The notes under the pieces are model-generated. The model saw only the letters and a program-made list of their open reading frames with translations. It had not been told where the DNA came from and did not search any database. Source: Pseudobowmanella zhangzhouensis (GTDB lineage: Bacteria > Pseudomonadota > Gammaproteobacteria > Enterobacterales > Alteromonadaceae). From it: a stretch of 64,000 bases of DNA. The translations under genes and the position numbers were made by a program. The stretch is from positions 1-64,000 of the forward strand of contig NZ_JBHSYO010000015.1 of assembly GCF_042662685.1 (NCBI RefSeq). The letters are read 5' to 3'. Shown here piece by piece: positions 36,336-45,210 of this stretch (position 1 is the stretch's first letter; every line of letters starts with the position of its first letter).

Positions 36336-36671
36336 TTTAAAATTCCTTATAATTCAGTCCTGTACTGAATAACCCAGCAAATCCTCTTGCCGGCTGACAA
36401 TCATTTGCTAATTTTTATGACGACTTTTTTCCAGCGAATGATAAGGACATCGCCTATGCCCCGCTTATGCCCGACAACTAATTGATTTCACCTTATGTGC
36501 TGAACGGTATCCGACATGAATGTAACCTGTTACCGACATTCAAGGATTGGATAGCAATAAAAACAATGATGATTCGAAAGCCTTCTGGCAGGGCCGTGCG
36601 TAAATAAGAATGTTGTTCATCAATAACTTAGCCTTCGATTCAATGCCGCTACCGTTCAGCTCATTCCCAAC
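36336..36671. other. gene-free interval between the diguanylate cyclase and the GNAT-nitrilase gene
   Basis: I see no convincing gene, RNA or repeat in this stretch. It contains only short open frames without ribosome-binding sites. It lies between two converging genes, so it may simply be 3' untranslated sequence. Confidence 0.5.
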
Positions 36672-36699
36672 AAAAAACCCGGCCTGATGCCGGGTTTTT
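36672..36699. terminator. terminator after the GNAT-nitrilase gene
   Basis: AAAAAACCCGGC / GCCGGGTTTTT with a short CTGAT loop. T-runs on both strands; it lies 13 bp beyond the minus-strand stop at 36712. Confidence 0.9.
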
Positions 36700-36711
36700 G
36701 TGTCTGTAAGA

Positions 36712-38271
36712 TTAGTCTTTGCCAACCCATTCCACCCGGTACAGATCCCGGCGCCGATCCAGATAGTTTCTGACCGAACCTTCATTTTGTAACTCTTTGA
36801 GTTTGTCGAAATCCAAGTCGACAATCAGTGTCATCTCAGTATTGGGTGTTGTTTCGCTAACTATCGCATCGTGAGGAAAGGCAAAATCTGACGGTGAAAA
36901 AACCGCCGTTTGACCGTACTGAATATCCACATTATCCACTTTGGGTAAGTTACCGACACTCCCGGCGATTGCTACATAGCACTCATTTTCAATCGCACGG
37001 GCCTGGGCACAGCGGCGCACCCGCAAATATCCATTTTTGGTATCCGTCCAAAAGGGTACAAACAGCACCTGAATTTCCTTTTCGGACAACAAACGCGCCA
37101 ATTCAGGAAATTCCACGTCATAACAAATCAAAATACCGATGCGACCAAAATCAGTATCAAACGCCTGTAACCTGTCACCGCCCTGCATGATCCAATCGCG
37201 CTTTTCATGCGGAGTCGGGTGAATCTTGTACTGACTTTCGATACGCCCATCCCGGTGGCACAGGTAGGCAACGTTGTACAATTGCTGTTCTTCAATAATC
37301 GGCATGGAGCCGGCAATGATATTGATATTGTAAGACACGGCTAAATGGCTGATTTGACGAAGAATTTCCTCGCTATACATGGCCAGATTCCAGATGGCAT
37401 CAATCGATGACTCGGCCGGGTTCAGGCCCATCAGCGGCGCGTTAAAGAACTCCGGAAACAACGCTACATCGCATTTGTAGTCCGACAACGCATCGACAAA
37501 ATATTCCACCTGTTGCAGCAATTCCTGCACATCATGGAAATATCGCATCTGCCACTGCACGCAGCCAATACGCGCACTGTGCTTGCGTCCACCAATCAGT
37601 TTCGACTGATCCGGGTCGTAATAAATGTTATGCCATTGCAATAATGTGGCATAACCCAGGGAATGCTTATCTTCCGGCAAGTAAGCTTTCAACACCTGCT
37701 TAACCTCAAAGCCATTGGATAACTGAAAGGTCAGGATAGGGTCATAAATATCTTTACTCTTCACCGCCTCAATATATTGATAGGGCGACATGTCATTAGC
37801 GAATTGGGCATAGTTAGGAATACGTCCACCGGCCATGATCGAGCGCAGATTCAAATTCATACAAATTTCGCGTCGGGCTTCGTAAAGGCGACGTCCAAGA
37901 CGCAGACCGCGGTATGCCGGTGAAACAAACACATCCACCCCGTACAGCACATCGCCGTTTGGATCATGGGTGGTCAGATAGGCGTCGCCGGTGATCTGGT
38001 CGTAAGTGTGCTTATCACCGAATTTGTCGTAATCAACTATGACTGAAAAGGCAGCGGCAATCACTTTGCCTTTATCAACGATACAAATCTGACCTTCCGG
38101 GAAGGTGCTGATTTGTGCAGTATATTCTTTGCGAGTCCAGGCCCCTCCCACATCCTTATACACCACATCCATTAACTCTCGGACGTCGTCGAAGTCGTCC
38201 ATTGTGAGATTGCGCAGCTCCAGATGATGGTTAACACCTTCTGCGAATTCGGCCTGATTAATTTCCTGCAT
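36712..38271 (-). CDS. GNAT acetyltransferase fused to a nitrilase-family amidohydrolase
   Basis: A 519-residue two-domain protein. Residues about 15-200 are a GNAT N-acyltransferase (acetyl-CoA loop near SPAYRGLRLGRRLYEARR), and about 232-500 are a carbon-nitrogen hydrolase with the full triad E274 (LFPEFFN), K349 (YKIHPTPHEK) and C383 (ILICYDVEFPE). Fusions of this type occur widely in bacteria without known substrate. It lies 60 bp after argA on the same strand, which may hint at an amide or N-acyl substrate, but linkage alone does not show this. Confidence 0.88.
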   Translation of the reverse strand: MQEINQAEFAEGVNHHLELRNLTMDDFDDVRELMDVVYKDVGGAWTRKEYTAQISTFPEGQICIVDKGKVIAAAFSVIVDYDKFGDKHTYDQITGDAYLTTHDPNGDVLYGVDVFVSPAYRGLRLGRRLYEARREICMNLNLRSIMAGGRIPNYAQFANDMSPYQYIEAVKSKDIYDPILTFQLSNGFEVKQVLKAYLPEDKHSLGYATLLQWHNIYYDPDQSKLIGGRKHSARIGCVQWQMRYFHDVQELLQQVEYFVDALSDYKCDVALFPEFFNAPLMGLNPAESSIDAIWNLAMYSEEILRQISHLAVSYNINIIAGSMPIIEEQQLYNVAYLCHRDGRIESQYKIHPTPHEKRDWIMQGGDRLQAFDTDFGRIGILICYDVEFPELARLLSEKEIQVLFVPFWTDTKNGYLRVRRCAQARAIENECYVAIAGSVGNLPKVDNVDIQYGQTAVFSPSDFAFPHDAIVSETTPNTEMTLIVDLDFDKLKELQNEGSVRNYLDRRRDLYRVEWVGKD

Positions 38272-38331
38272 GGCTCCTCCTGTTGCACGAGTGACGTTTT
38301 ATCCTACGTCACCGCGCAGCAGAATGACCAC

Positions 38332-39666
38332 TTATTCGCGCATTTTTTGTTCAGTGGTGGTTAAAGCCAGCTCAAATACTTTGGAATTGCGTTGATAGTT
38401 GTACAGGCGTTTCTTTTTCTCCGGCAGACTATCGGGGCTACTTAAAGTAAAGCCTTGTTCCATAAACCAATGTGCCGTCACTGTGGTGAGCACGAATATG
38501 CGTTCAAGACCTAATTTCAGCGCTTGTTTTTTCATGGCGCGCATCAAACGTTCACCACGCGCACCACCGCGATAATCTGAATGGGTTGCTACGCACGCGA
38601 CTTCGCCACAACGTTCTTCAATGTAGGGATAAAGCGCGGCACACGCGACTATCATGCCGTCACGATCGATAACGGTAAACTGGCCGATTTCAGCCTCCAA
38701 TAACTCCCGGGAACGCTTAACCAGAATGCCTTTTTGCTCAAGGGGATCAATGAGATTCAGGATCCCGCCCACATCTTCGATCGTGGCGCGCCTGACCTGT
38801 TCATAGTGATGGCTGGCAATCAGCGTACCACTGCCATCGCGGGTAAATAGTTCCTGCAGTAACGCCCCATCTTGTCGATAGCTGACGCAGTGACAACGTG
38901 GAATGCCCGCCAATAAGCTTTGCTGAATCGCGCGCAGGGTAAACGGATCATTAGGCGTTTCCTGCGCTATGAGGCCCTCCAGCTCACTATATTCAAGCTG
39001 TGGCAACATGGTGCCCTGTTCATCCACCAGCCCACTGGCACTGGTAAAACAGATTAGTTTGTCGGCTTTAAGTGAAATCGCGGTATGCATCGCTACTTCC
39101 TGATGCACCAGATTAAACACCTCGCCCGTTGAGCTGTAGCCCATCATGGATAGCAACACGATAGAGCCGTCATTGAGATGATCACGGATCCCATCTACAT
39201 CGATGCGTCGCACCTGGCCGGAATGTTCAAAATCCACTCCGTCACGTACACCAATCGGCATCGCAACGACCAGATTACCACTGCACACCCGGATATGCGC
39301 ACCATGCATGGGCGAATTGGCCAGCCCCATGGTCAGTAACGCCTCGATTTGTGAGCGTACCGAACCCGCGGCATCTTTGACGCACTCTAAGGTTGCTTTA
39401 TCGGTAATACGCACACCATCGTGATATCGACTGGCCAAACCGCGCATCGCGACCCGGCTGTCTATTTGCGGCCTGGCCCCATGCACTAGTACCAGGCGCA
39501 CGCCAAGGCTACTTAGCAAGGCAATGTCATGGATGATGTTGGCGAAATTCGCTTCTTCAATGGCCTCTCCGCCAAATACGATGACGAATGTCTTACCACG
39601 ATGGGCATTAATATAGGGTGCCGAATTTCGGATAATTTTGACGCTATCCTGCAGGCTCACCATCAT
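38332..39666 (-). CDS. argA: N-acetylglutamate synthase
   Basis: ArgA (444 aa, the E. coli length) acetylates glutamate to start arginine synthesis. An amino-acid-kinase-like domain (about 20-280, arginine feedback site) precedes a GNAT domain (about 295-435, ATHSDYRGGARGERLMRAM). Its ATG overlaps the argH TGA (ATGA). In Vibrio and relatives an acetyltransferase is fused to ArgH; here the genes are separate and ArgA is full length. Confidence 0.96.
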   Translation of the reverse strand: MMVSLQDSVKIIRNSAPYINAHRGKTFVIVFGGEAIEEANFANIIHDIALLSSLGVRLVLVHGARPQIDSRVAMRGLASRYHDGVRITDKATLECVKDAAGSVRSQIEALLTMGLANSPMHGAHIRVCSGNLVVAMPIGVRDGVDFEHSGQVRRIDVDGIRDHLNDGSIVLLSMMGYSSTGEVFNLVHQEVAMHTAISLKADKLICFTSASGLVDEQGTMLPQLEYSELEGLIAQETPNDPFTLRAIQQSLLAGIPRCHCVSYRQDGALLQELFTRDGSGTLIASHHYEQVRRATIEDVGGILNLIDPLEQKGILVKRSRELLEAEIGQFTVIDRDGMIVACAALYPYIEERCGEVACVATHSDYRGGARGERLMRAMKKQALKLGLERIFVLTTVTAHWFMEQGFTLSSPDSLPEKKKRLYNYQRNSKVFELALTTTEQKMRE

Positions 39667-41054
39667 GCTTGATTTAACTCCACACCTAAACGCAGCGCTT
39701 CCGTCTGTAATGCCGCGTGCACTGGTTTTGCGCCCGTACCACCGGGCAAACTGCGCTTGTTGACCAGAAAATCCAGATCCAACACGTCATAGACATCTTG
39801 CTGTATCTGCGGGGCAATTTGCTGTAACTCTGCGAGACTCAGGGCCTCCAGCGCACATTGTTTTTCCAGTGCGACCAATACTGCCTGCCCGGTTAAGTCG
39901 TGGGCAGTGCGAAACGGAATTCCCTTCGCAACTAAGTAATCAGCCAGTTCCGTCGCATTGGCATACCCTTGTTGGGCCGCCTGACGGGCGCGGGATTCAT
40001 TCAGTACCAGGGTATCCAGCACCTCGGCGGCAATACACAAACAGATATGCCACTGACTCAGGGCGTCAAATACCCCTTCTTTGTCTTCCTGCATATCCTT
40101 GTTGTAGGCCAGCGGCAGTCCTTTCATTGTCACCAACAGGCCCTGCAACGCACCAAAAACGCGACCGCATTTGCCACGAATAAGCTCCATGGCATCGGGG
40201 TTTTTCTTTTGCGGCATCAAAGACGAGCCTGAAGTCACCGCATCGCCAAGCTGGACGAATCCCGCTTCGCCAGTGTTGTAAAAAATGACATCTTCGGCCA
40301 GGCGCGATAAGTGCATCATGCCGGTGCTGGCAGCGAACAGTAATTCCAACACGAAATCCCGATCGGATACCGCGTCCAAACTATTCATACACGGCGAGGT
40401 AAACCCCAAATCCTCGGCTAACAGGTCGCGGTCGATGGGATAAACAGTGCCAGCCAACGCGCCGCATCCCAGCGGCATTTGATTCAGACGTGTCATCGCA
40501 TCCTGCACGCGCGACACATCGCGTTTGAGCATTTCCACATAGGCCAGACACCAATGAGAGAACCTGACCGGTTGGGCTCGCTGTAAGTGGGTATAACCGG
40601 GAATGATGGCATCCGTGTAACGGTGGGCCAGACGCACCAGCGCACACTGCAATGCTTCCATATCTGTAATCAGTGCCTGTGCCTGATTGCGACACCACAG
40701 ACGCAAATCGGTTGCGACCTGATCATTACGGCTACGTCCGGTATGCAGTTTGCGGCCGATATCGCCTAGCTTAGTGATTAAGTGCGCTTCCACAAAACTA
40801 TGGATGTCTTCGGCATCACTGCTGGCAAAATCCAATTCGCCCCGCTCTGCCTGTTCCTGCAGGGCGTGCAGTTCACCATGCAGTTGCGCCAGCTCCCGCT
40901 CCGTGAGCACGCCGGCTTTCGCTATCGCGGATGCCCAGGCAATCGAGCCCTGAATATCCTCCACAGCCAGTGTCTTATCAAACGGCAGCGAGTCATTCAC
41001 CGTACGGAACATGCTGCTGGACTGGCCGCTGAAGCGGCCTCCCCATAAGGCCAT
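39663..41054 (-). CDS. argH: argininosuccinate lyase
   Basis: ArgH (463 aa) splits argininosuccinate to arginine and fumarate. ATG 41054 (MALWGGRFSG) is preferred over the in-frame GTG at 41057 because GGAGG lies six bases upstream of the GTG-ATG pair and the N terminus matches E. coli. The signature GSSLMPQKKNPDAMELIRGK is intact. It overlaps argG (TGATG) and argA (ATGA). Confidence 0.97.
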   Translation of the reverse strand: MALWGGRFSGQSSSMFRTVNDSLPFDKTLAVEDIQGSIAWASAIAKAGVLTERELAQLHGELHALQEQAERGELDFASSDAEDIHSFVEAHLITKLGDIGRKLHTGRSRNDQVATDLRLWCRNQAQALITDMEALQCALVRLAHRYTDAIIPGYTHLQRAQPVRFSHWCLAYVEMLKRDVSRVQDAMTRLNQMPLGCGALAGTVYPIDRDLLAEDLGFTSPCMNSLDAVSDRDFVLELLFAASTGMMHLSRLAEDVIFYNTGEAGFVQLGDAVTSGSSLMPQKKNPDAMELIRGKCGRVFGALQGLLVTMKGLPLAYNKDMQEDKEGVFDALSQWHICLCIAAEVLDTLVLNESRARQAAQQGYANATELADYLVAKGIPFRTAHDLTGQAVLVALEKQCALEALSLAELQQIAPQIQQDVYDVLDLDFLVNKRSLPGGTGAKPVHAALQTEALRLGVELNQA

Positions 41055-42271
41055 CACGCGCCTCCGGATTGTTTCAGGGCGGCAATACGACTGGATAAGC
41101 TATACAGGCGAATGAAGCCTTCCGCATGTTTCTGGTTGTAGACTTCGTCTTTACTGAAGGTTGCGAAGTCTTCGGAATATAAGCTGTTGGGTGAACGGCG
41201 CTGAACCACCTGCGCAAAGCCTTTGTACAAACGCACCACCACATCGCCGGTCATGCCCTGTGCGAACACCTCTGCCGCGGCCAGAATGGATTCCCGCAAT
41301 GGGGTAAACCAGCGGCCGTCATAGACCAAATGAGAAAACTCCAGCCCCAACTGCTCGCGGAATTGCAATGAGCGTTTATCCAGAATAAGCGTCTCCAGCC
41401 CCTTGTAGGCGGCCATCAGCACAGTGCCTCCCGGTGTCTCATAGGCGCCACGGGATTTCATTCCGACCAGGCGGTTTTCTACAATATCAATGCGGCCCAC
41501 ACCATGGGCAGCGGCGATGGTATTGAGTTTCACCAACGCCTGATATGCCGACAATGCCTCACCATTAACGTGAGTCAGTACCCCATTGGCGAAACTCAAC
41601 TCAACATTTTCAGGTGTATCCGGGGCATCCAGCGGGTCCACTGTCATTGTCCAGACCTGCTTGGTAGGCTGGCACCATGGATCTTCTAACTCACCACCTT
41701 CATGGGAAATATGCCAGGCGTTCGCATCGCGGCTATAGATTTTGGTAGCTGACGCAGAGGTTTTAATATTGCGCTCAGCCAGATAATTCAACAAATCTTC
41801 GCGGGACGACATTTCCCACTCACGCCAGGGTGCAATAACCTGTAAATCTGGCGCCAGAGCAGCGAACGCGCCCTCAAAACGCACCTGATCGTTGCCTTTA
41901 CCAGTACAGCCGTGACACAACGCATCCGCCCCCACTTTACGCGCAATCTCAACCTGCGCTTTGGCAATAATCGGCCGTGCCATCGACGTGCCGAGCAGAT
42001 ACAGACCTTCATATACAGCGCCTGTTTTAATCGTCGGGAATATGTAGTCTTTAACAAATTCTTCTTTTAAATCAACAATGTGACATTCGCTGGCGCCGGT
42101 GGCGATGGCTTTATCATGTAAGCCCTGCAGTTCCTCATCACCCTGACCTACATCGGCTGCAAACGCTACCACTTCGCAGTCATAATTTTCCTTTAGCCAA
42201 GGAATAATCGCCGACGTATCCAAACCACCTGAATATGCCAATACCACTTTACCAATTGATTTTGTAGACAC
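41054..42271 (-). CDS. argG: argininosuccinate synthase
   Basis: ArgG (405 aa) condenses citrulline and aspartate with ATP. The PP-loop is AYSGGLDTSAIIPWLKE, and CHGCTGKGNDQVRFE binds citrulline and aspartate. It lies 12 bp after argF. Confidence 0.98.
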   Translation of the reverse strand: MSTKSIGKVVLAYSGGLDTSAIIPWLKENYDCEVVAFAADVGQGDEELQGLHDKAIATGASECHIVDLKEEFVKDYIFPTIKTGAVYEGLYLLGTSMARPIIAKAQVEIARKVGADALCHGCTGKGNDQVRFEGAFAALAPDLQVIAPWREWEMSSREDLLNYLAERNIKTSASATKIYSRDANAWHISHEGGELEDPWCQPTKQVWTMTVDPLDAPDTPENVELSFANGVLTHVNGEALSAYQALVKLNTIAAAHGVGRIDIVENRLVGMKSRGAYETPGGTVLMAAYKGLETLILDKRSLQFREQLGLEFSHLVYDGRWFTPLRESILAAAEVFAQGMTGDVVVRLYKGFAQVVQRRSPNSLYSEDFATFSKDEVYNQKHAEGFIRLYSLSSRIAALKQSGGA

Positions 42272-42283
42272 AGTTCTCTCCGC

Positions 42284-43192
42284 CTAACCTAATAAATTTA
42301 TTAAAATTGCATTTTGTGCGTGCATGCGATTTTCCGCCTGATCCAGCAGCAACGAGCCTTTGCCGTCCATCACGGCCGAGGTGATCTCTTGCTCGCGATG
42401 CGCAGGCTGACAATGCATAACAAATTGCGCGCCGCTGTTTTGCATCAGCGTTTCATTAACCTGATACGGCATAAATATCGGTGCAATATCTTCATAGCGG
42501 CTGCCTGCCCCCATGGAAATCCACGTGTCGGTATAAATCACGTCACATCCAGTGGCCAGCGCAATATCATGGGACTGACTAACCTTACCGCCATGCTGCG
42601 CCGCCAAACCGGCTGCCAGCTGGAATACCGTCTGATTGACGTCGTGCCCTTTCGGTGTGATCACCCGCACATCCGCCCCCAGTAGTGCACCAGCCAGCAA
42701 CAACGAATGGGTTACGTTATTACCATCACCTATGTAGGCAATTTTGGCATTGCGCACGTCACCCAATGTTTCTTTAATCGTCAGATAATCAGCTAATGCC
42801 TGACACGGATGGTAGGTGTCACACAACGCATTAATCACCGGCACGCTGGACGCATCGGCCAGTTCAATCAGGGTCTGATGGGAAAACACCCGCGCGACGA
42901 TGGCATCACACCAGCGCGAAAGATTCGCCCCCATATCTTTTAATGACTCGCGGGCGCCGAGTTTATCGTTCTGACTGTCCAGATAAACGAAATGGCCACC
43001 TAACTTGTTGATGCCTACATCAAAGCTCACCCGTGTGCGCAGCGACGGCTTTTCAAATAACCCCACCACAGACTTGCCAGCCAGTGCCTGACAATATCGT
43101 TGGGGCTGATTTTTCACTTCCTGCGCCAGTTCCAGATAGCCCATTAATTGATCCGGCGAAAACATCGCAAACGACAATAAATCCTGTTTCAC
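42284..43192 (-). CDS. argF: ornithine carbamoyltransferase
   Basis: ArgF (302 aa) makes citrulline from ornithine and carbamoyl phosphate. The carbamoyl-phosphate motif is KPSLRTRVSF, followed by YHPCQALAD. The ornithine loop reads HCQPAH where HCLP is usual; the key Cys is kept. Full length and operon position support ornithine as the substrate rather than N-acetylornithine. It lies 9 bp after argB. Confidence 0.95.
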   Translation of the reverse strand: MKQDLLSFAMFSPDQLMGYLELAQEVKNQPQRYCQALAGKSVVGLFEKPSLRTRVSFDVGINKLGGHFVYLDSQNDKLGARESLKDMGANLSRWCDAIVARVFSHQTLIELADASSVPVINALCDTYHPCQALADYLTIKETLGDVRNAKIAYIGDGNNVTHSLLLAGALLGADVRVITPKGHDVNQTVFQLAAGLAAQHGGKVSQSHDIALATGCDVIYTDTWISMGAGSRYEDIAPIFMPYQVNETLMQNSGAQFVMHCQPAHREQEITSAVMDGKGSLLLDQAENRMHAQNAILINLLG

Positions 43193-43201
43193 TTCTTTTC
43201 C

Positions 43202-43987
43202 TCAAAACCGCGTCGGGACAATTCGTGTGCCCACCTGTTCACCGTCCAGCAGCGCGTGTAATGCCTGAATATCGCGCCAGCCAGCAATGATTACCTCCTG
43301 CCCCAGCAGATTGGCGGTATCCAGTGCCGCCTCTACTTTGACTTGCATACCATCTTTGATCACACCCTCGGCAATCAATTGATGAATCGCTGCCTGATCC
43401 AACTCTGCAATCAATTGTTTCTGCCTGTCCAGCACCCCTGGCACATCGGATAACAGCAACATTTGCGCAGACAGTGCCTGCGCCACGACCACCGCGGCCT
43501 GATCGGCATTAACATTCAATAGCTGCCCATGGCTATCTGCACCAATCGAGCTAATCACCGGCACAAACCCGGCCGCCAGCAAGGTAGATAACAAACGATT
43601 ACCTTTAGGCGAAGCGCGCCCGACGCATTGCAGCGCCGGATCCAATTGCTGACAAATTGCAATATCCCCATCGGCAAGGCTCAGACCTACCGCATTAAAA
43701 TGATACTTCGCTGCAATGCCCACCAACTTTTTGTTTGCAGTCCCTGCCAGTGCGCCACTGACATACTCAATCTGATCCTCGGGTGTAACGCGCAATCCAT
43801 TGATTTTAGTAGTGGTTTTACCTAATGCATGCAGCCATTCATCCACCAGCTTGCCGCCACCATGCACCAACACCACAGCACGCTGCTTCTGTAATTTGCT
43901 GACAAGTTGAAACAACCCATCCAACTCGGCACTGCTGTCCAGCAAGGCACCACCAATTTTGATAACTAACGGATTCACCACACTCAC
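43202..43987 (-). CDS. argB: acetylglutamate kinase
   Basis: ArgB (261 aa) phosphorylates N-acetylglutamate. GTG 43987 is chosen because it overlaps the argC TGA as GTGA and AAGGA sits nine bases upstream; an in-frame TTG at 43996 is the longer alternative. The phosphate-binding LVIKIGGALLDSS and LVHGGGKLVDEW motifs are present. It lacks the N-terminal helix of arginine-inhibited hexameric forms, as in E. coli. Confidence 0.95.
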   Translation of the reverse strand: MSVVNPLVIKIGGALLDSSAELDGLFQLVSKLQKQRAVVLVHGGGKLVDEWLHALGKTTTKINGLRVTPEDQIEYVSGALAGTANKKLVGIAAKYHFNAVGLSLADGDIAICQQLDPALQCVGRASPKGNRLLSTLLAAGFVPVISSIGADSHGQLLNVNADQAAVVVAQALSAQMLLLSDVPGVLDRQKQLIAELDQAAIHQLIAEGVIKDGMQVKVEAALDTANLLGQEVIIAGWRDIQALHALLDGEQVGTRIVPTRF

Positions 43988-44985
43988 AGGCCACAATCCT
44001 TTTCCAGCCCCAGCATCAGGTTGGCATTTTGCAATGCCTGCGCGGCAGCACCTTTTAACAGGTTATCGATGGCACTGCTCACCACCAGATAGCCACTGTG
44101 AGGATCGAACTGCCAGCCGATATGGCAACGGGGTGTGTTAACCACATCATCCAGTCTTGGCATCTGCCCGTGCGATACCCGCACCAACGGGCTGTTCACA
44201 TATGCCTGTTGATAAGCGTGCTGAATATCTGCAATGTTCACCTCTTCACGCAGTCGCACACTGATAGTGGCTAAAATCCCCCGTTTAAAGGTGCCCAAAT
44301 GCGGCGTGAATAATACGTCCTGCCCTAGCCAGGCGCTGATTTCAGGCTGATGACGATGACCGAGCACACCATAAGCCTGCACACCCACTTCACAAAAGCT
44401 GGTGTTCAGCGCCGCTTTGCGCCCTGCACCGCTCACGCCGGAGATAGCATTGATCACCGGGCGTACTGCGGTATCCAACAGTGCGGCCAGCGGCTTTAAT
44501 GCCAGTAAACTGGCGGTCGGGTAACAGCCAGGAACCGCCACGAGGCTGGCGCGGGTAATCTTATCTGCATAAAAATCCACTAAACCGTATTCGGCCAATG
44601 CCAATTCTTCACGCTGCAAATGATTAAATCCGTAACACCTGGCAAAGGTGGCTGCATCTTTTAAGCGAAATGCCCCTGACAAGTCCGCCACCCGAATCCC
44701 GGCGTCCAGCAACGCCGGTGCCACATCATGACTAAATTCATGAGGTGTTGCTAAAAAGGCCAGCGATACACCGTCCATTTCATGCACGTCCGCCAGAGAA
44801 AAAGGTTGCAGTGTTACCCCATCCAAGCCGGGGAATTGCGGGTAGAGCTGGCTCAGCGCTTTGCCTGAATCATTACTGTTTTCAGAAACATAGGCGCAAG
44901 CCAGTTGCATACTGGGGTGTCTGCTTAACAAATTACACAATTCGGCGCCGGTATAACCACTGGCACCCAACACAATGACCTTCAT
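43984..44985 (-). CDS. argC: N-acetyl-gamma-glutamyl-phosphate reductase
   Basis: ArgC (333 aa) reduces acetylglutamyl phosphate with NADPH. GASGYTGAELCNLLSRHP binds the nucleotide, and the catalytic Cys is in AVPGCYPTASLLAL. It is the first gene of argC-B-F-G-H-A, divergent from argE across 225 bp. Confidence 0.97.
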   Translation of the reverse strand: MKVIVLGASGYTGAELCNLLSRHPSMQLACAYVSENSNDSGKALSQLYPQFPGLDGVTLQPFSLADVHEMDGVSLAFLATPHEFSHDVAPALLDAGIRVADLSGAFRLKDAATFARCYGFNHLQREELALAEYGLVDFYADKITRASLVAVPGCYPTASLLALKPLAALLDTAVRPVINAISGVSGAGRKAALNTSFCEVGVQAYGVLGHRHQPEISAWLGQDVLFTPHLGTFKRGILATISVRLREEVNIADIQHAYQQAYVNSPLVRVSHGQMPRLDDVVNTPRCHIGWQFDPHSGYLVVSSAIDNLLKGAAAQALQNANLMLGLEKDCGL

Positions 44986-45210
44986 TCTGATTTCATCGCT
45001 CGTTAAATGTATGAGTAAAGATAGAAAAATATTAGCAGCAACCCAATTTCATCCTAGAATTAGGCGCGCTGCTGCTAAAGGACATGGCTTCCTGTCTTTG
45101 CTGGGAGAAAATCTTGCTACCAGATCACAGATCAGATTGACGCTGTCTAGATTTGCTGTCAGATTGCCACCAAAAGCATTTTTATTCAACTTTATTGCAT
45201 AAATATTTTT
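44986..45210. promoter_or_regulatory. argC-argE divergent control region with tandem ARG boxes
   Basis: Two ARG boxes of the ArgR type lie at the argE end: AGCAT-TTTT-ATTCA (core 45175-45188) and TGCAT-AAAT-ATTTT (core 45196-45209). Their centres are exactly 21 bp apart, the phasing of paired 18-bp boxes bound by one ArgR hexamer. The second box reaches the argE start codon. The rest of the 225 bp holds the argC promoter, which I cannot place with confidence. Confidence 0.65.

Noticed and set aside
36336..36671. Possible small gene or RNA in the gap between the diguanylate cyclase and nitrilase genes
   Set aside because: The only open frames are very short or lack a ribosome-binding site, and no stable hairpin besides the terminator is evident.
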